The notes under the pieces were generated by a model. It searched no databases and was not told where the DNA came from. It saw nothing but the letters and a program-made list of their open reading frames with translations. This document shows, piece by piece, positions 1-8,063 of a DNA stretch of 64,000 nt (positions are counted from its first letter, which is position 1; each line of letters starts with the position of its first letter). The position numbers were made by a program, and so were the translations under genes. The stretch spans positions 2,232,001-2,296,000 of the forward strand of contig NZ_AP012326.1 in NCBI RefSeq assembly GCF_001042595.1. Direction: 5' to 3'. This DNA is from Bifidobacterium dentium JCM 1195 = DSM 20436. Lineage in GTDB: Bacteria; Actinomycetota; Actinomycetes; Actinomycetales; Bifidobacteriaceae.

Positions 1-2024
1 TCAATGTCATGGATATCACCCCGGCCGCCGACAACGGCCTGTTCCCCGCTAGGGTGGAGCTCGGGGAAGCATTCACGGTGACTGCCCAGGTATTCATCGA
101 AGGCCGCACCAAGGCCGGCGCCACCGTGTCGGTACGCAGCGCCCGCGGCCGTGAAGTGAGCCGCACCCCGATGATCTGCTCGAACCCTGGTCTGGACCGT
201 TGGACCGCGATGGTCAGCATCGGTGAACACAGTGACCTTAAGCCTTGGGACGCCGACTACGCGTCCGTCAAACGCCAGCTGGGCGATTGGAATGTCGTGA
301 TCGAAGGCTGGGAGGACACGTATCAGTCCTGGCTGCATGACGCCGCCATCAAGGTCGAGGTGGGCGATGATGTGGAGAACGCGCTGGAAAGCGGCGCGCA
401 ACTGCTCGCCCGTTGGGCCGGCGCCAAGGATTCCAAACTCTCTGCGGCCGACAAGAAGATTCTGCAGGCGGCCGCCAAGACCATAGCCGACAAGTCACTG
501 TCTCCGGCCGACCGTCTCGCCGCCGCCGAAACAGCTGATATCCAGCGCCTGCATGAGACCAATCCGCTACGAGACGGCCTGTCCGAATCGAATCCGCAGC
601 GGTTCCGCGTGGAACGTCCGAAGTCCAGCTTCGCCGCATGGTACCAGTTCTTCCCGCGTTCGGAAGGCGCCTACTACGGCGAAGACGGCAAAATCGTGCA
701 GGGTAATCTCAAGACCTCTCTGGCCGGCTTGGAGCGTGCGGCCGCCGAAGGGTTCAACATCGTGTATCTGCCACCGATCTTCCCCATCGGTGTGACCAAT
801 CGCAAGGGACGCAACAATTCGCTGATCGCAGGCCCGAACGATCCGGGCTCCCCGTTCGGCATCGGTTCCGAATTGGGTGGCCACGACACCGTGGATCCGT
901 TGCTCGGCACCATGGATGATTTCAAGGCGTTCTGCGAGCGCGCCCATGAGTTGGGCCTTGAGATCGCGCTTGATTTCGCTCTGCAGTGCTCGCCGGACCA
1001 CCCGTGGGTCAAGCAACATCCGAACTGGTTCCGCACCAAGCCCGACGGCACCATCGCGTTCGCCGAAAACCCGCCGAAGAAGTATCAGGACATCTACCCG
1101 ATCGACTTCAACGCCGACATGGAAGGCATCGAGAAGGAAGTCGAACGCATCATGAACCTGTGGATCGAGGCGGGCGTGACCATCTTCCGCGTCGACAATC
1201 CACACACCAAGCCGGTACGTTTCTGGCAGGATGTGATTGCCGCCGTGACCAAAAAGCATCCGGAGGTGCTGTTCCTGGCCGAGGCATTCACCCGTCCGGG
1301 CATGATGCGCGCCCTGAGCTACGTCGGATTCACCCAGTCGCACTGCTACTTCCCATGGCGTAACGGCAAGGGCGAACTTGAGGAGTACCTCGAGGAGACC
1401 AACGGCGACGGCGGTTTCTACCAGCACAACACCTTCTGGCCCACCACGCCCGACATTCTTACCGCCTACGTGCGGGACAACGGCATCGCCGGTCATGCGG
1501 TGCGTGCGGTGCTCGCCGCGATGGGAAGCCCAAGCTGGGGCATCTACAACGGCTTTGAGCTGATCGAGAACAAGCAGCGCCCGGGCTTCGAGGAGCAGAT
1601 CGACAACGAGAAGTACGAAATCAAGGTTCGTGATTGGGCCGAAACCGACAAGTACGGCATTGCGGAGCTGCTGGGTTCGCTCAACAAGATCCGCGGCGAG
1701 CACCCGGCGTGCCGCAGCTATCACAATCTGCATGTTCTGCCGAGCGACGATGCGAACATCATCGCATTCCTGCGCCAGACCCCGGCCGAACTGACCGGCA
1801 CCGGCAAGGCGGATACCGTGATCGTGGTGGTCAATCTTGACGGACACAACGCACATCAGGCCATCGTGCACTTGGAGCGTGGCGAATTCGGTCTGCCGAC
1901 CGACAAGCCGGTGAAGGTACGCGACGAACTGACCGGCCGCGAGTTCGAGTGGGGTTGGGACAACTTCGTCTCACTCGCACCGTGGGCCGACGTGGCGCAC
2001 GTGCTGACGGTGGTCGAGGACTGA
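1..2024 (+). CDS. glgE: Alpha-1,4-glucan:maltose-1-phosphate maltosyltransferase GlgE (5' end cut by window)
   Basis: GlgE transfers maltosyl units from maltose-1-phosphate to alpha-1,4-glucans in the cytoplasm (GH13_3). The visible chain begins with the N-terminal beta-sandwich domain (about residues 1-115 from the ATG at 9), then a helical insert. The GH13 barrel begins near residue 205. The nucleophile is seen in FRVDNPHTKP (Asp about 396) and the acid/base in LAEAFTRP (Glu about 425). The frame stays open upstream of the ATG at 9, and family members usually have a few residues before this point, so the true start probably lies outside the window. An imperfect hairpin follows the stop. GlgE is well established in actinobacteria; its partner genes (treS, pep2, glgB) are not in this window. 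Confidence 0.93.
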   Translation, partial: NVMDITPAADNGLFPARVELGEAFTVTAQVFIEGRTKAGATVSVRSARGREVSRTPMICSNPGLDRWTAMVSIGEHSDLKPWDADYASVKRQLGDWNVVIEGWEDTYQSWLHDAAIKVEVGDDVENALESGAQLLARWAGAKDSKLSAADKKILQAAAKTIADKSLSPADRLAAAETADIQRLHETNPLRDGLSESNPQRFRVERPKSSFAAWYQFFPRSEGAYYGEDGKIVQGNLKTSLAGLERAAAEGFNIVYLPPIFPIGVTNRKGRNNSLIAGPNDPGSPFGIGSELGGHDTVDPLLGTMDDFKAFCERAHELGLEIALDFALQCSPDHPWVKQHPNWFRTKPDGTIAFAENPPKKYQDIYPIDFNADMEGIEKEVERIMNLWIEAGVTIFRVDNPHTKPVRFWQDVIAAVTKKHPEVLFLAEAFTRPGMMRALSYVGFTQSHCYFPWRNGKGELEEYLEETNGDGGFYQHNTFWPTTPDILTAYVRDNGIAGHAVRAVLAAMGSPSWGIYNGFELIENKQRPGFEEQIDNEKYEIKVRDWAETDKYGIAELLGSLNKIRGEHPACRSYHNLHVLPSDDANIIAFLRQTPAELTGTGKADTVIVVVNLDGHNAHQAIVHLERGEFGLPTDKPVKVRDELTGREFEWGWDNFVSLAPWADVAHVLTVVED

Positions 2025-2090
2025 TTCCGCTCAGCCCGTCGCACCTGATTGAACAAGGTCCCCCAAGCGAAAGGCGTCGTGGTACGTTCA

Positions 2091-2123
2091 GCATCGGAGA
2101 GGCCGGCAGGCCGTCCGAGATGC
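2091..2123 (+). terminator. Possible imperfect hairpin terminator after glgE
   Basis: GCATC and GATGC arms enclose GGA/TCC and GGCC/GGCC pairings with a GGCA tip. There is no T-run, so this is a weak candidate. Confidence 0.3.
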
Positions 2124-2240
2124 CGATTGCAGCAACAAACTCCATTACGCAACATATCGAATGAACAACACCGATGATGCCCGGAAGCGGGTATCCTAAG
2201 TAACGAACTACTGCTGATCACACCGATCAAGGAGAAAACA

Positions 2241-2735
2241 ATGGCAGAAACTTTCAACGTCGTGGTGGAAATCCCGCGTGGATCCAAGAACAAGTACGAA
2301 GTGGATCACGAGACCGGTCGCGTGTTCCTGGACCGCACCCTGTTCACCTCTATGGGTTATCCGGATGATTACGGCTACATCGAGGGCACTCTGGGCGAGG
2401 ACGGCGACCCGCTCGACGCCTTGGTCATGATTCCGAATTCCGTGTTCCCGGGCTGCGTGGTCGAGTGCCGCGCCGTCGGTCTGTACCACATGGTTGACGA
2501 AGCCGGTGGAGATGACAAGGTGCTGTGTGTGCCGGCCGATGTGCGTTTCGATGACATCAAGGACGTTGATGACGTTTCCGAGTACCACAAGGCTGAAATC
2601 AAGCACTTCTTCGAGCAGTACAAGGCTCTGGAGCCGGGCAAGGAGGTCCTGCCGGGCGATTACTGGACCGGTGTCGCCAAGGCCGAGGAAGAGATCGTGG
2701 CCGCCCGCAAGCGCCTCGAAGAATCCGAGAAGTGA
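2241..2735 (+). CDS. ppa: Inorganic pyrophosphatase, family I
   Basis: This cytoplasmic Mg-dependent enzyme hydrolyses pyrophosphate to two phosphates and so pulls biosynthetic reactions forward. The 164-aa length is typical of bacterial family I enzymes. The metal-binding signature DGDPLDALV is present near residue 55, and the N-terminal [11 protein letters not shown] substrate-site segment is intact. The ATG is preceded by AAGGAG at 7-nt spacing. The gene stands alone and ends in a perfect intrinsic terminator. Confidence 0.97.
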   Translation: MAETFNVVVEIPRGSKNKYEVDHETGRVFLDRTLFTSMGYPDDYGYIEGTLGEDGDPLDALVMIPNSVFPGCVVECRAVGLYHMVDEAGGDDKVLCVPADVRFDDIKDVDDVSEYHKAEIKHFFEQYKALEPGKEVLPGDYWTGVAKAEEEIVAARKRLEESEK

Positions 2736-2755
2736 TTCTTTTCCACAATGAGTAA

Positions 2756-2789
2756 GGCTCGCCGATATCAATCGGCGAGCCTTTTCTGT
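2756..2789 (+). terminator. Rho-independent terminator of ppa
   Basis: Perfect 11-bp stem, GGCTCGCCGAT / ATCGGCGAGCC, with an ATCA loop, followed directly by CTTTTCTGTT. Confidence 0.93.
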
Positions 2790-2809
2790 TCCCATAGCGG
2801 CCCAAAACC

Positions 2810-3103
2810 TCCATACACTGGAGGAATCACCCCGCTCAAGGCCCTTTCAGCGGCCCAAATCAGCCAGCCACTGGAACAATCCACCCGTTCAAGGCCCACT
2901 CAGCAACTAGATTCATCCAGTCACTGGAGGAATTATCCCACTCAAAGCCCTCCCAGTGACTCAAAACCTCCAGCCGGTGGATGAATCACCCCGCTCAGGC
3001 CTCTCCAAACGGGATGATTCATCCAGTCACTGGAGGAATCACCCCGCTCAGAACCCATGCAACGACCCGAATCATCCAGCGACTGGAGGATTCGCCCCGC
3101 CAC
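2810..3103. repeat. 53-bp tandem repeat array 1 (six units)
   Basis: Units begin at 2810, 2863, 2916, 2969, 3022 and 3075, an exact 53-bp period. Each begins with a 13-bp near-palindrome (TCCAGTCACTGGA in the best copies) followed by GGAATCACCCCGCTCA, giving about 29 conserved bases, then 24 less conserved bases. The last unit is truncated. The same unit forms a second array at 25742-25982. Frames through the array give spurious peptides rich in HWRNHP, so nothing here is called coding. Confidence 0.93.
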
Positions 3104-3114
3104 ATGGCCATATT

Positions 3115-3307
3115 TTCGCGAGATGCGCTATAGTGGGGTCTTGTAATTCACGGCATGCGAACAGTATTCGCTGAATTCAAAGCCCGCTGGAAGCCATTGG
3201 CCCGCGTGCGGCAGTTCTATGTCGGTACCCCTAGGCGTAGGCGGAAATAACGAACCGTCGAGGCCCATCCCGTGGGGAGACCGGCGGGATGAACCTATTT
3301 ACCAGCT
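3115..3307 (+). promoter_or_regulatory. Promoter and long structured leader of mntP; possible Mn-responsive element
   Basis: A TATAGT -10 box lies at about 3129-3134. A transcript from there would have a leader of about 165 nt. The leader contains the inverted repeat CATCCCG...CGGGATG (about 3266-3291) enclosing GGGGAGACCGG. yybP-ykoY manganese riboswitches carry a conserved GAGACC near their 3' side and often control mntP homologues. The usual 5' GGGGAGTAG element is not visible, so a riboswitch is inference only. No clear Shine-Dalgarno precedes the mntP ATG. Confidence 0.35.
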
Positions 3308-3877
3308 ATGTTGATTCAAACCCTACTTATCGCCGTTTCCGTGTCCATGGACGCTTTTGCCGTCTCCATCGGCAAAGGCCTGACCGTCAAGAAGCTGCGC
3401 GGCATCGACGCATGCAAAACCGCGCTGTGGTTCGGCGGATTCCAAGCGCTTTTCCCTCTACTCGGCTATTTTGCGGCCTCCACCTTCAGTAAATACGTAA
3501 CCGCCGTGGACCATTGGATCATTTTCGGACTGCTCGCCCTGATTGGCGGCAACATGGTGCGCGAAGCGTTCGGCGAGGATGAAGAGAACGCCAAGGAGAC
3601 TGCGGAATTCGATTGGCGCCACATGCTGCCGCTCGCCGTGGCATGCAGCATCGACGCGTTTGCGGTCGGCGTGAGCTTCGCCTTCATGACGCTCAACATT
3701 TGGATTTCCGTAATCATCATTGGCGTGACCACCGGCCTGTTCTCCGCCGCGGGACTGTATATCGGCCGTGCATTCGGATTGCGTTGGCAGAAGCCGGCGC
3801 AGATCGCAGGCGGCGTAGTGCTGATTCTGATTGGCGTGAAGGTGCTGCTGGAACATCTGGGAATGCTGGCATTCTAA
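3308..3877 (+). CDS. mntP: Manganese efflux pump MntP
   Basis: MntP is an inner-membrane Mn(II) exporter that protects against manganese excess. The 189-aa protein has six predicted membrane segments in two repeats. Each repeat carries the family's Asp signature: SMDAFAVSIGKG at about residues 14-25 and SIDAFAVGVSFAF at about 114-126. The cytosolic loop between repeats is acidic (EDEENAKETAEF). The start is chosen by homology with other MntP N-termini; an upstream ATG at 3289 is in another frame. The unusually long leader suggests post-transcriptional control. A strong bidirectional hairpin separates it from the convergent next gene. Confidence 0.93.
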   Translation: MLIQTLLIAVSVSMDAFAVSIGKGLTVKKLRGIDACKTALWFGGFQALFPLLGYFAASTFSKYVTAVDHWIIFGLLALIGGNMVREAFGEDEENAKETAEFDWRHMLPLAVACSIDAFAVGVSFAFMTLNIWISVIIIGVTTGLFSAAGLYIGRAFGLRWQKPAQIAGGVVLILIGVKVLLEHLGMLAF

Positions 3878-3928
3878 GGGCATCCTTCCTCGGATGCGTT
3901 TCCCACGACGGCTAGCTCACCGGCACTC

Positions 3929-3975
3929 ATGGTGAAGGGGTCCGCAATCGCAATAATTGCGGACCCCTTCACCAT
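3929..3975. terminator. Bidirectional terminator between mntP and the convergent membrane protein
   Basis: Perfect 20-bp inverted repeat (3929-3948 and 3956-3975) with a 7-nt loop CGCAATA. It lies between two convergent genes. Confidence 0.9.
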
Positions 3976-3997
3976 GTATTCGGCTTCAGAACATATT

Positions 3998-4759
3998 TCA
4001 GAACATGACGGTGGCGAGAGAAGCGATGCCCACCGCAGCACCGGCAAGCATGACCGGCACCAGCGCAAGTCCGATCCATGGTTTGTTGGCTTTCGGATCG
4101 GGATCCGCATCGCGCCGCCACAAATAGGAGCACACGCCGAACGCTACGATGACGGCCAACGTCACCACCGAGGCGATCACCCATGCCAACATCGACCCAT
4201 ATTCGGTGGAGGCGGCATTCTCACCGGTATGCACCAACGGCAATATCGTCGGCAGGAAGCACCAGCCGGCGGACGAAATCATCGCAACGCCTTCGAGCAC
4301 ATTATGCGACAACGAACGAATCAGATGCGTACGGTTCTCGCGCGCCATCTGACGGCCAAACACAATCACGATCAGCAGCACCAACAGTCCTCCGACGCCG
4401 GCGATCCAACCCTCCTGCATCCAGAACGTGTCACGGTGAGCGATGTCGGCAGGGAAAATCGCGCGCCCCAGCATCATCGTCGTGGCGCACACCACCGACA
4501 GCAAACCTGCGATCACGGAGATCACATGCCCGACGGTGCCGTCACGGAACGGACTGAACACCGTAAGCAGCACGATCATCACGACCGAGGCGACGACCGT
4601 GTACGAGACGATAGCGGGATTATCGGGGTTTCCATAGGAGATACCGGGAATCAACGCCAACACGACCAATACGACGTAAGCGACGATCTGGATCGCCAGG
4701 ACCTTGCCGAAGGATCCCCTCGAATCATGCGGACGAGTCGCGGCATCAGTTGCGGACAT
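3998..4759 (-). CDS. Multi-pass membrane protein of unknown function
   Basis: I do not recognise the family. The 253-aa protein has about seven hydrophobic segments (about residues 18-40, 50-70, 78-98, 115-135, 155-178, 190-212 and 228-252), with short charged loops and no visible catalytic motif. The start is the ATG at 4759, preceded by AAAGGGGG. It is convergent with mntP and divergent from glnR, so it is probably a single-gene unit. No signal peptide beyond the first membrane segment was seen. Confidence 0.8.
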   Translation of the reverse strand: MSATDAATRPHDSRGSFGKVLAIQIVAYVVLVVLALIPGISYGNPDNPAIVSYTVVASVVMIVLLTVFSPFRDGTVGHVISVIAGLLSVVCATTMMLGRAIFPADIAHRDTFWMQEGWIAGVGGLLVLLIVIVFGRQMARENRTHLIRSLSHNVLEGVAMISSAGWCFLPTILPLVHTGENAASTEYGSMLAWVIASVVTLAVIVAFGVCSYLWRRDADPDPKANKPWIGLALVPVMLAGAAVGIASLATVMF

Positions 4760-4909
4760 CTCAGCCCCCTTTTCATAATGTGGTCAAACCGTATGTGCTA
4801 GGAACCAATGTAGCCGTAAGTGTCCACATCATGCGTCTACAATCATGAAACACCGGTAACACTGCAAGAGTACAATCGCGGCATCAGCAACAAACCAAAG
4901 GGGACTAAC

Positions 4910-5671
4910 GTGACGGACCTTACGCTTATGACGTTCGCTAGCGACCCCGCCACCGTACTTCCCTCCCTCGCCCTGCTTTCGCATCGCGTGCGCGTATTGC
5001 CGATGGATGCGGCGAGTTTGGTGAAGATGCCGGAAAACACGATTCTCTTTCTTGACGCACGTGACGATCTAGCCACCGCGAAGACGCTGTGCCGTCTGAT
5101 TCACGCCTCCGGACTGTCCACGCCGATTGTGCTGATTCTCACCGAGGGCGGCTTCACCGTGGTCAATTCCCAGTGGGGCATCGCCGACGTGGTGGTTTCC
5201 ACCGCCTCCCCGGCCGAGGTCGAGGGGCGCCTGCGTCTGGTGTCGGAACGTGGCAACGCTCCGACGGGATCCGCAGCCGGAGCCGCCGAAACCGGCGTAC
5301 AGAACGAGGACGGTCTCATCCGTTCCGGCGATCTGGTCGTGGACACCAATGGCTATACGGCAAGCCTGCGCAGCCATCCGATCGACCTTGCCTACAAGGA
5401 ATTCGAGTTGCTCAAGTATCTTGTGCAGCATCCGGGACGCGTATTCACCCGTGCGCAGCTGCTGCAGGAAGTATGGGGCTACGATTATTACGGCGGCACT
5501 CGTACCGTCGACGTGCATATCCGTAGGCTCCGCGCCAAGCTGGGCGGAGAATATGAGCATGTGATCGGCACCGTGCGTAATGTCGGATACCGTTTCGACC
5601 CGCCGGAGGAAGAGGAAGGCGAGAACGCCGCCAAGGCAAGCGCCGCACATGCCGATGCAAGCGAGGCGTAG
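4910..5671 (+). CDS. glnR: GlnR-type orphan response regulator (OmpR family)
   Basis: GlnR-like proteins are DNA-binding regulators of nitrogen metabolism in actinobacteria. The N-terminal receiver-like domain (about residues 1-115) keeps an Asp in LFLDARDDL but lacks the usual conserved Lys and acidic cluster, as in phosphorylation-independent GlnR. The C-terminal winged helix (about 140-230) is strongly conserved: KEFELLKYLVQHPGRVFTRAQ, VWGYDY, and GTVRNVGYRF. A Glu/Ala-rich tail follows. I chose the GTG at 4910 (preceded by AAAGGGGAC) over an upstream ATG at 4820 because homologues begin with a similar LTLMTFASDP segment. No histidine kinase is adjacent. Confidence 0.85.
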   Translation: MTDLTLMTFASDPATVLPSLALLSHRVRVLPMDAASLVKMPENTILFLDARDDLATAKTLCRLIHASGLSTPIVLILTEGGFTVVNSQWGIADVVVSTASPAEVEGRLRLVSERGNAPTGSAAGAAETGVQNEDGLIRSGDLVVDTNGYTASLRSHPIDLAYKEFELLKYLVQHPGRVFTRAQLLQEVWGYDYYGGTRTVDVHIRRLRAKLGGEYEHVIGTVRNVGYRFDPPEEEEGENAAKASAAHADASEA

Positions 5672-5705
5672 CGCGTAAAGCATCGCAATCGCACGATCGC
5701 CTGAG

Positions 5706-5719
5706 TAGAATCATGGGCA
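5706..5719 (+). promoter_or_regulatory. Candidate -10 box for a leaderless nth mRNA
   Basis: TAGAAT at 5706-5711 lies 8 nt before the ATG at 5720. No Shine-Dalgarno is present, so transcription could start at or next to the A of the start codon. Confidence 0.45.
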
Positions 5720-6385
5720 ATGCCACGAGAGTCCAAAGCAGCGCGCCTGAAACGCATGCACCATGAATACGAGGAATTGTGCGAGACGATTCCCGAGCCG
5801 AAGTGCGCGCTGAATTTCACCAATCCCTTTGAGTTACTGGTGGCGACCGTGCTCAGCGCCCAGACCACCGACAAGCGCGTGAATATGGTCACGCCCGTGC
5901 TGTTCGGCCGGTTTCCGGGACCCGCCGACCTGCAGGCCGCCGATCCCGAACAGGTTGAGGACATCATCCATTCCATCGGCTTCCACCGCACCAAAACGAA
6001 GAACATCATCAGACTCTCGCACGACCTGTGCGAACGATATGACGGCACAGTGCCCGATTCGATGGAGGAACTGACCGCATTGCCCGGAGTCGGCCGCAAA
6101 ACCGCGAACGTGGTATTGGGCAACGCCTTCGACAAACCAGGATTTCCCGTCGACACGCATGTGATTCGTGTGACCGGACGTCTGCACTGGCGTAGTGACT
6201 GGGCTTCGCCCACTCCGGATCCGGTGGCCATTGAACGCGAAATCACCGCATGCTTCCCACCCTCGGAATGGACGGACCTGTCTCACCGGCTGATCATGCA
6301 TGGCAGAACCACCTGTCACGCCCGCAAACCGAACTGCCTCGACTGCCCGTTGAACGATACCTGCCCGAGTGCGTTCAAGGTGTAG
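5720..6385 (+). CDS. nth: Endonuclease III (DNA glycosylase/AP lyase)
   Basis: Endonuclease III removes oxidised pyrimidines and nicks the abasic site in base-excision repair. The 221-aa length fits. The helix-hairpin-helix carries LPGVGRKTANVV with the catalytic Lys (about residue 130). The catalytic Asp is in FPVDTHVIRV. The C-terminal [4Fe-4S] loop has the expected cysteines: CHARKPNCLDCPLNDTC (C-x6-C-x2-C-x5-C). The gene follows glnR by 48 bp. It lacks a Shine-Dalgarno and has a TAGAAT box 8 nt before the start, consistent with leaderless translation. Confidence 0.96.
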   Translation: MPRESKAARLKRMHHEYEELCETIPEPKCALNFTNPFELLVATVLSAQTTDKRVNMVTPVLFGRFPGPADLQAADPEQVEDIIHSIGFHRTKTKNIIRLSHDLCERYDGTVPDSMEELTALPGVGRKTANVVLGNAFDKPGFPVDTHVIRVTGRLHWRSDWASPTPDPVAIEREITACFPPSEWTDLSHRLIMHGRTTCHARKPNCLDCPLNDTCPSAFKV

Positions 6386-6407
6386 ATACCGCATGGGAAC
6401 CAAGCCC

Positions 6408-6437
6408 GTGTAGTATGCGTCCACTACACTCGGGCAT
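6408..6437 (+). promoter_or_regulatory. Candidate -10 box and overlapping operator before the peptide-binding protein gene
   Basis: The inverted repeat GTGTAGT-N8-ACTACAC (6408-6429) overlaps a TACACT -10 box at 6425-6430. The box lies 7 nt before the ATG at 6438 and no Shine-Dalgarno is visible. A repressor-type operator is inference. Confidence 0.45.
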
Positions 6438-7982
6438 ATGCAGAAGAACGGGAAGAAGCAGCGCGATTGGCACGACGCGGCTACACGGTGGCTGATTTTC
6501 TTTGGCGTCGCCATCGTATTGAGCGTGATGCTGTGGCTGGGATGCTCGCTGACGAACCGACGCAACCCGATTCCCGTATTCGGCACGCTCACCACGGATT
6601 CCACCGTGTCGATCGGCCTGCGCGACGCTCCCGAATCCCTCGACATCCGCACCCAGCAGGGCCATGCCGTGGAACAGGCGCTACTCGGCAACGTTTACGA
6701 AACGTTGGTGTCCCGCAGCGAGACCAACAAGCTCCAACCCGGACTGGCCTCATCATGGCAGATCTCCGACGACGGACTGACCTACACCTTCACCCTGCGC
6801 AGCGGCGTGAAATTTTCCAACGGCCACTCACTTGACTCGGCCGACGCGGTCTGGTCGTTGCAGAACGCGGTCAACAATCATTATGTCGACGCCGACCAGC
6901 TCGACGGATTGCAGCAGGTCGACAATCCCGACGCACATACGCTCGTCATCACCCTGTCCAAACCGAATCCGCGGCTGCTACGCGCACTCAGCGGACGGGC
7001 CGGCATCGTATACGATGAGGAAAGCGACAATGACTATGCGAAAACCGCCGTCGGGTCCGGCCCCTTCACCGTGGCGCGTGCGTCGAAATCCGAAATCGTG
7101 CTTCAACGCAACGATTCGTACTGGGGCACCAAGGCTGCTTCCTCGCAAATCACCCTATACTATTACTCCTCCGAAAGCTCGCTGACCAGCGCCATGGAAG
7201 GCGGCAAAATCAGCATGGCGCTGCCGCTCAGCGCCGACGCCGCCGAAACGCTCAACGCAACGCGCGGCATCAGCGCGGATTCCGGCATCAGCTTCGACAA
7301 GGTGATGCTGGCGTTCAACAATGCGAACGAATCCATCCTCGTCGACCAGCAGATGCGCAAGGTCATGCGCTACGCCATCGACGCACGATCAATCGCGAAG
7401 ACCGCCAATGACTCCTACGGGGCGCTCGGAGGGCCGATCAGCCCTCTGGAAGACGGTTATGAGGATCTGACGGAACTGTTCCCCCACGACCTTACGCAGG
7501 CGCAACAGCTGCGCTCCTACTTCGGCACCGGTTACATCGGCACCATCGACCTGCTCATCCCCCAGCAGTACGAAACCATCGGCAACACCGTCAAAGAACA
7601 GATCGAACAGCTCGGCGTCTCCGTCAACATGGAGGTCCTTGACACCGCCACCGTGCAACAGCGCGTCAACGACGGCAGCTACACCATCGCGTTGATCACC
7701 ATGAGCGGCGAGAACGACGCTTCCGTCTTCACCGACGGTCAATCGGTGTTCCATTTCGAAAACGGTGACTGCCAGCGAGCCTATGCGGATGCGCTCGCAG
7801 CGACGAACGACGACGATTATCAGGAAAGAATGCGCACCTATGCGCGCACCGTCAGCGAGAACGCGGCCTGCGACTGGCTGTACACGCGCAAGAACTTCAT
7901 GGCGGTTTCCGACCGGCTGCAGGGATATCCGAAGAATCTGACCGACCGTCTGTTGCCGCTGAGCAGGGTCGCATTGCACTGA
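6438..7982 (+). CDS. Orphan ABC transporter substrate-binding protein, family 5 (peptide type)
   Basis: Family 5 solute-binding proteins (OppA/DppA type) deliver oligopeptides or similar ligands to an ABC importer. The N-terminus has a basic stretch and one hydrophobic segment (about residues 18-36) ending in LWLGCS. This may be a lipobox, though the Trp at -3 is atypical, so a plain membrane anchor is possible. The domain starts near residue 55 and holds family-typical segments: GNVYETLVSRS, LASSWQISDDGLTYTFTLRSGVKFSNG, and GSGPF. No permease or ATPase gene is adjacent, so it either feeds a distant importer or has a sensory role. Confidence 0.85.
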   Translation: MQKNGKKQRDWHDAATRWLIFFGVAIVLSVMLWLGCSLTNRRNPIPVFGTLTTDSTVSIGLRDAPESLDIRTQQGHAVEQALLGNVYETLVSRSETNKLQPGLASSWQISDDGLTYTFTLRSGVKFSNGHSLDSADAVWSLQNAVNNHYVDADQLDGLQQVDNPDAHTLVITLSKPNPRLLRALSGRAGIVYDEESDNDYAKTAVGSGPFTVARASKSEIVLQRNDSYWGTKAASSQITLYYYSSESSLTSAMEGGKISMALPLSADAAETLNATRGISADSGISFDKVMLAFNNANESILVDQQMRKVMRYAIDARSIAKTANDSYGALGGPISPLEDGYEDLTELFPHDLTQAQQLRSYFGTGYIGTIDLLIPQQYETIGNTVKEQIEQLGVSVNMEVLDTATVQQRVNDGSYTIALITMSGENDASVFTDGQSVFHFENGDCQRAYADALAATNDDDYQERMRTYARTVSENAACDWLYTRKNFMAVSDRLQGYPKNLTDRLLPLSRVALH

Positions 7983-8050
7983 TTTTTCCGTGTCATTCCG
8001 GCGATTGACGAGAATCGTCCGTATTGACGCCAGTTGTCACAATCGCTTTC

Positions 8051-8063
8051 TAGACTAACGCTT
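8051..8063 (+). promoter_or_regulatory. Candidate -10 box for a leaderless valS mRNA
   Basis: TAGACT at 8051-8056 is followed by exactly 7 nt and then the ATG at 8064. No Shine-Dalgarno was found. A TTGACG at 8024-8029 has a 21-nt spacer, longer than ideal. Confidence 0.4.

Noticed and set aside
567-1871. Long minus-strand ORF opposite glgE
   Set aside because: Shadow of a conserved high-GC gene; no homology-like segments, no ribosome-binding site.
2810-3103. CRISPR array
   Set aside because: Period is constant, but repeats are degenerate and palindromic, inter-repeat parts share a pattern, and no cas genes are in the window.
2748-3174. Short ORFs encoding HWRNHP-like peptides in repeat array 1
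   Set aside because: They come from translating the 53-bp unit, which is not a multiple of three, so frames rotate between copies.
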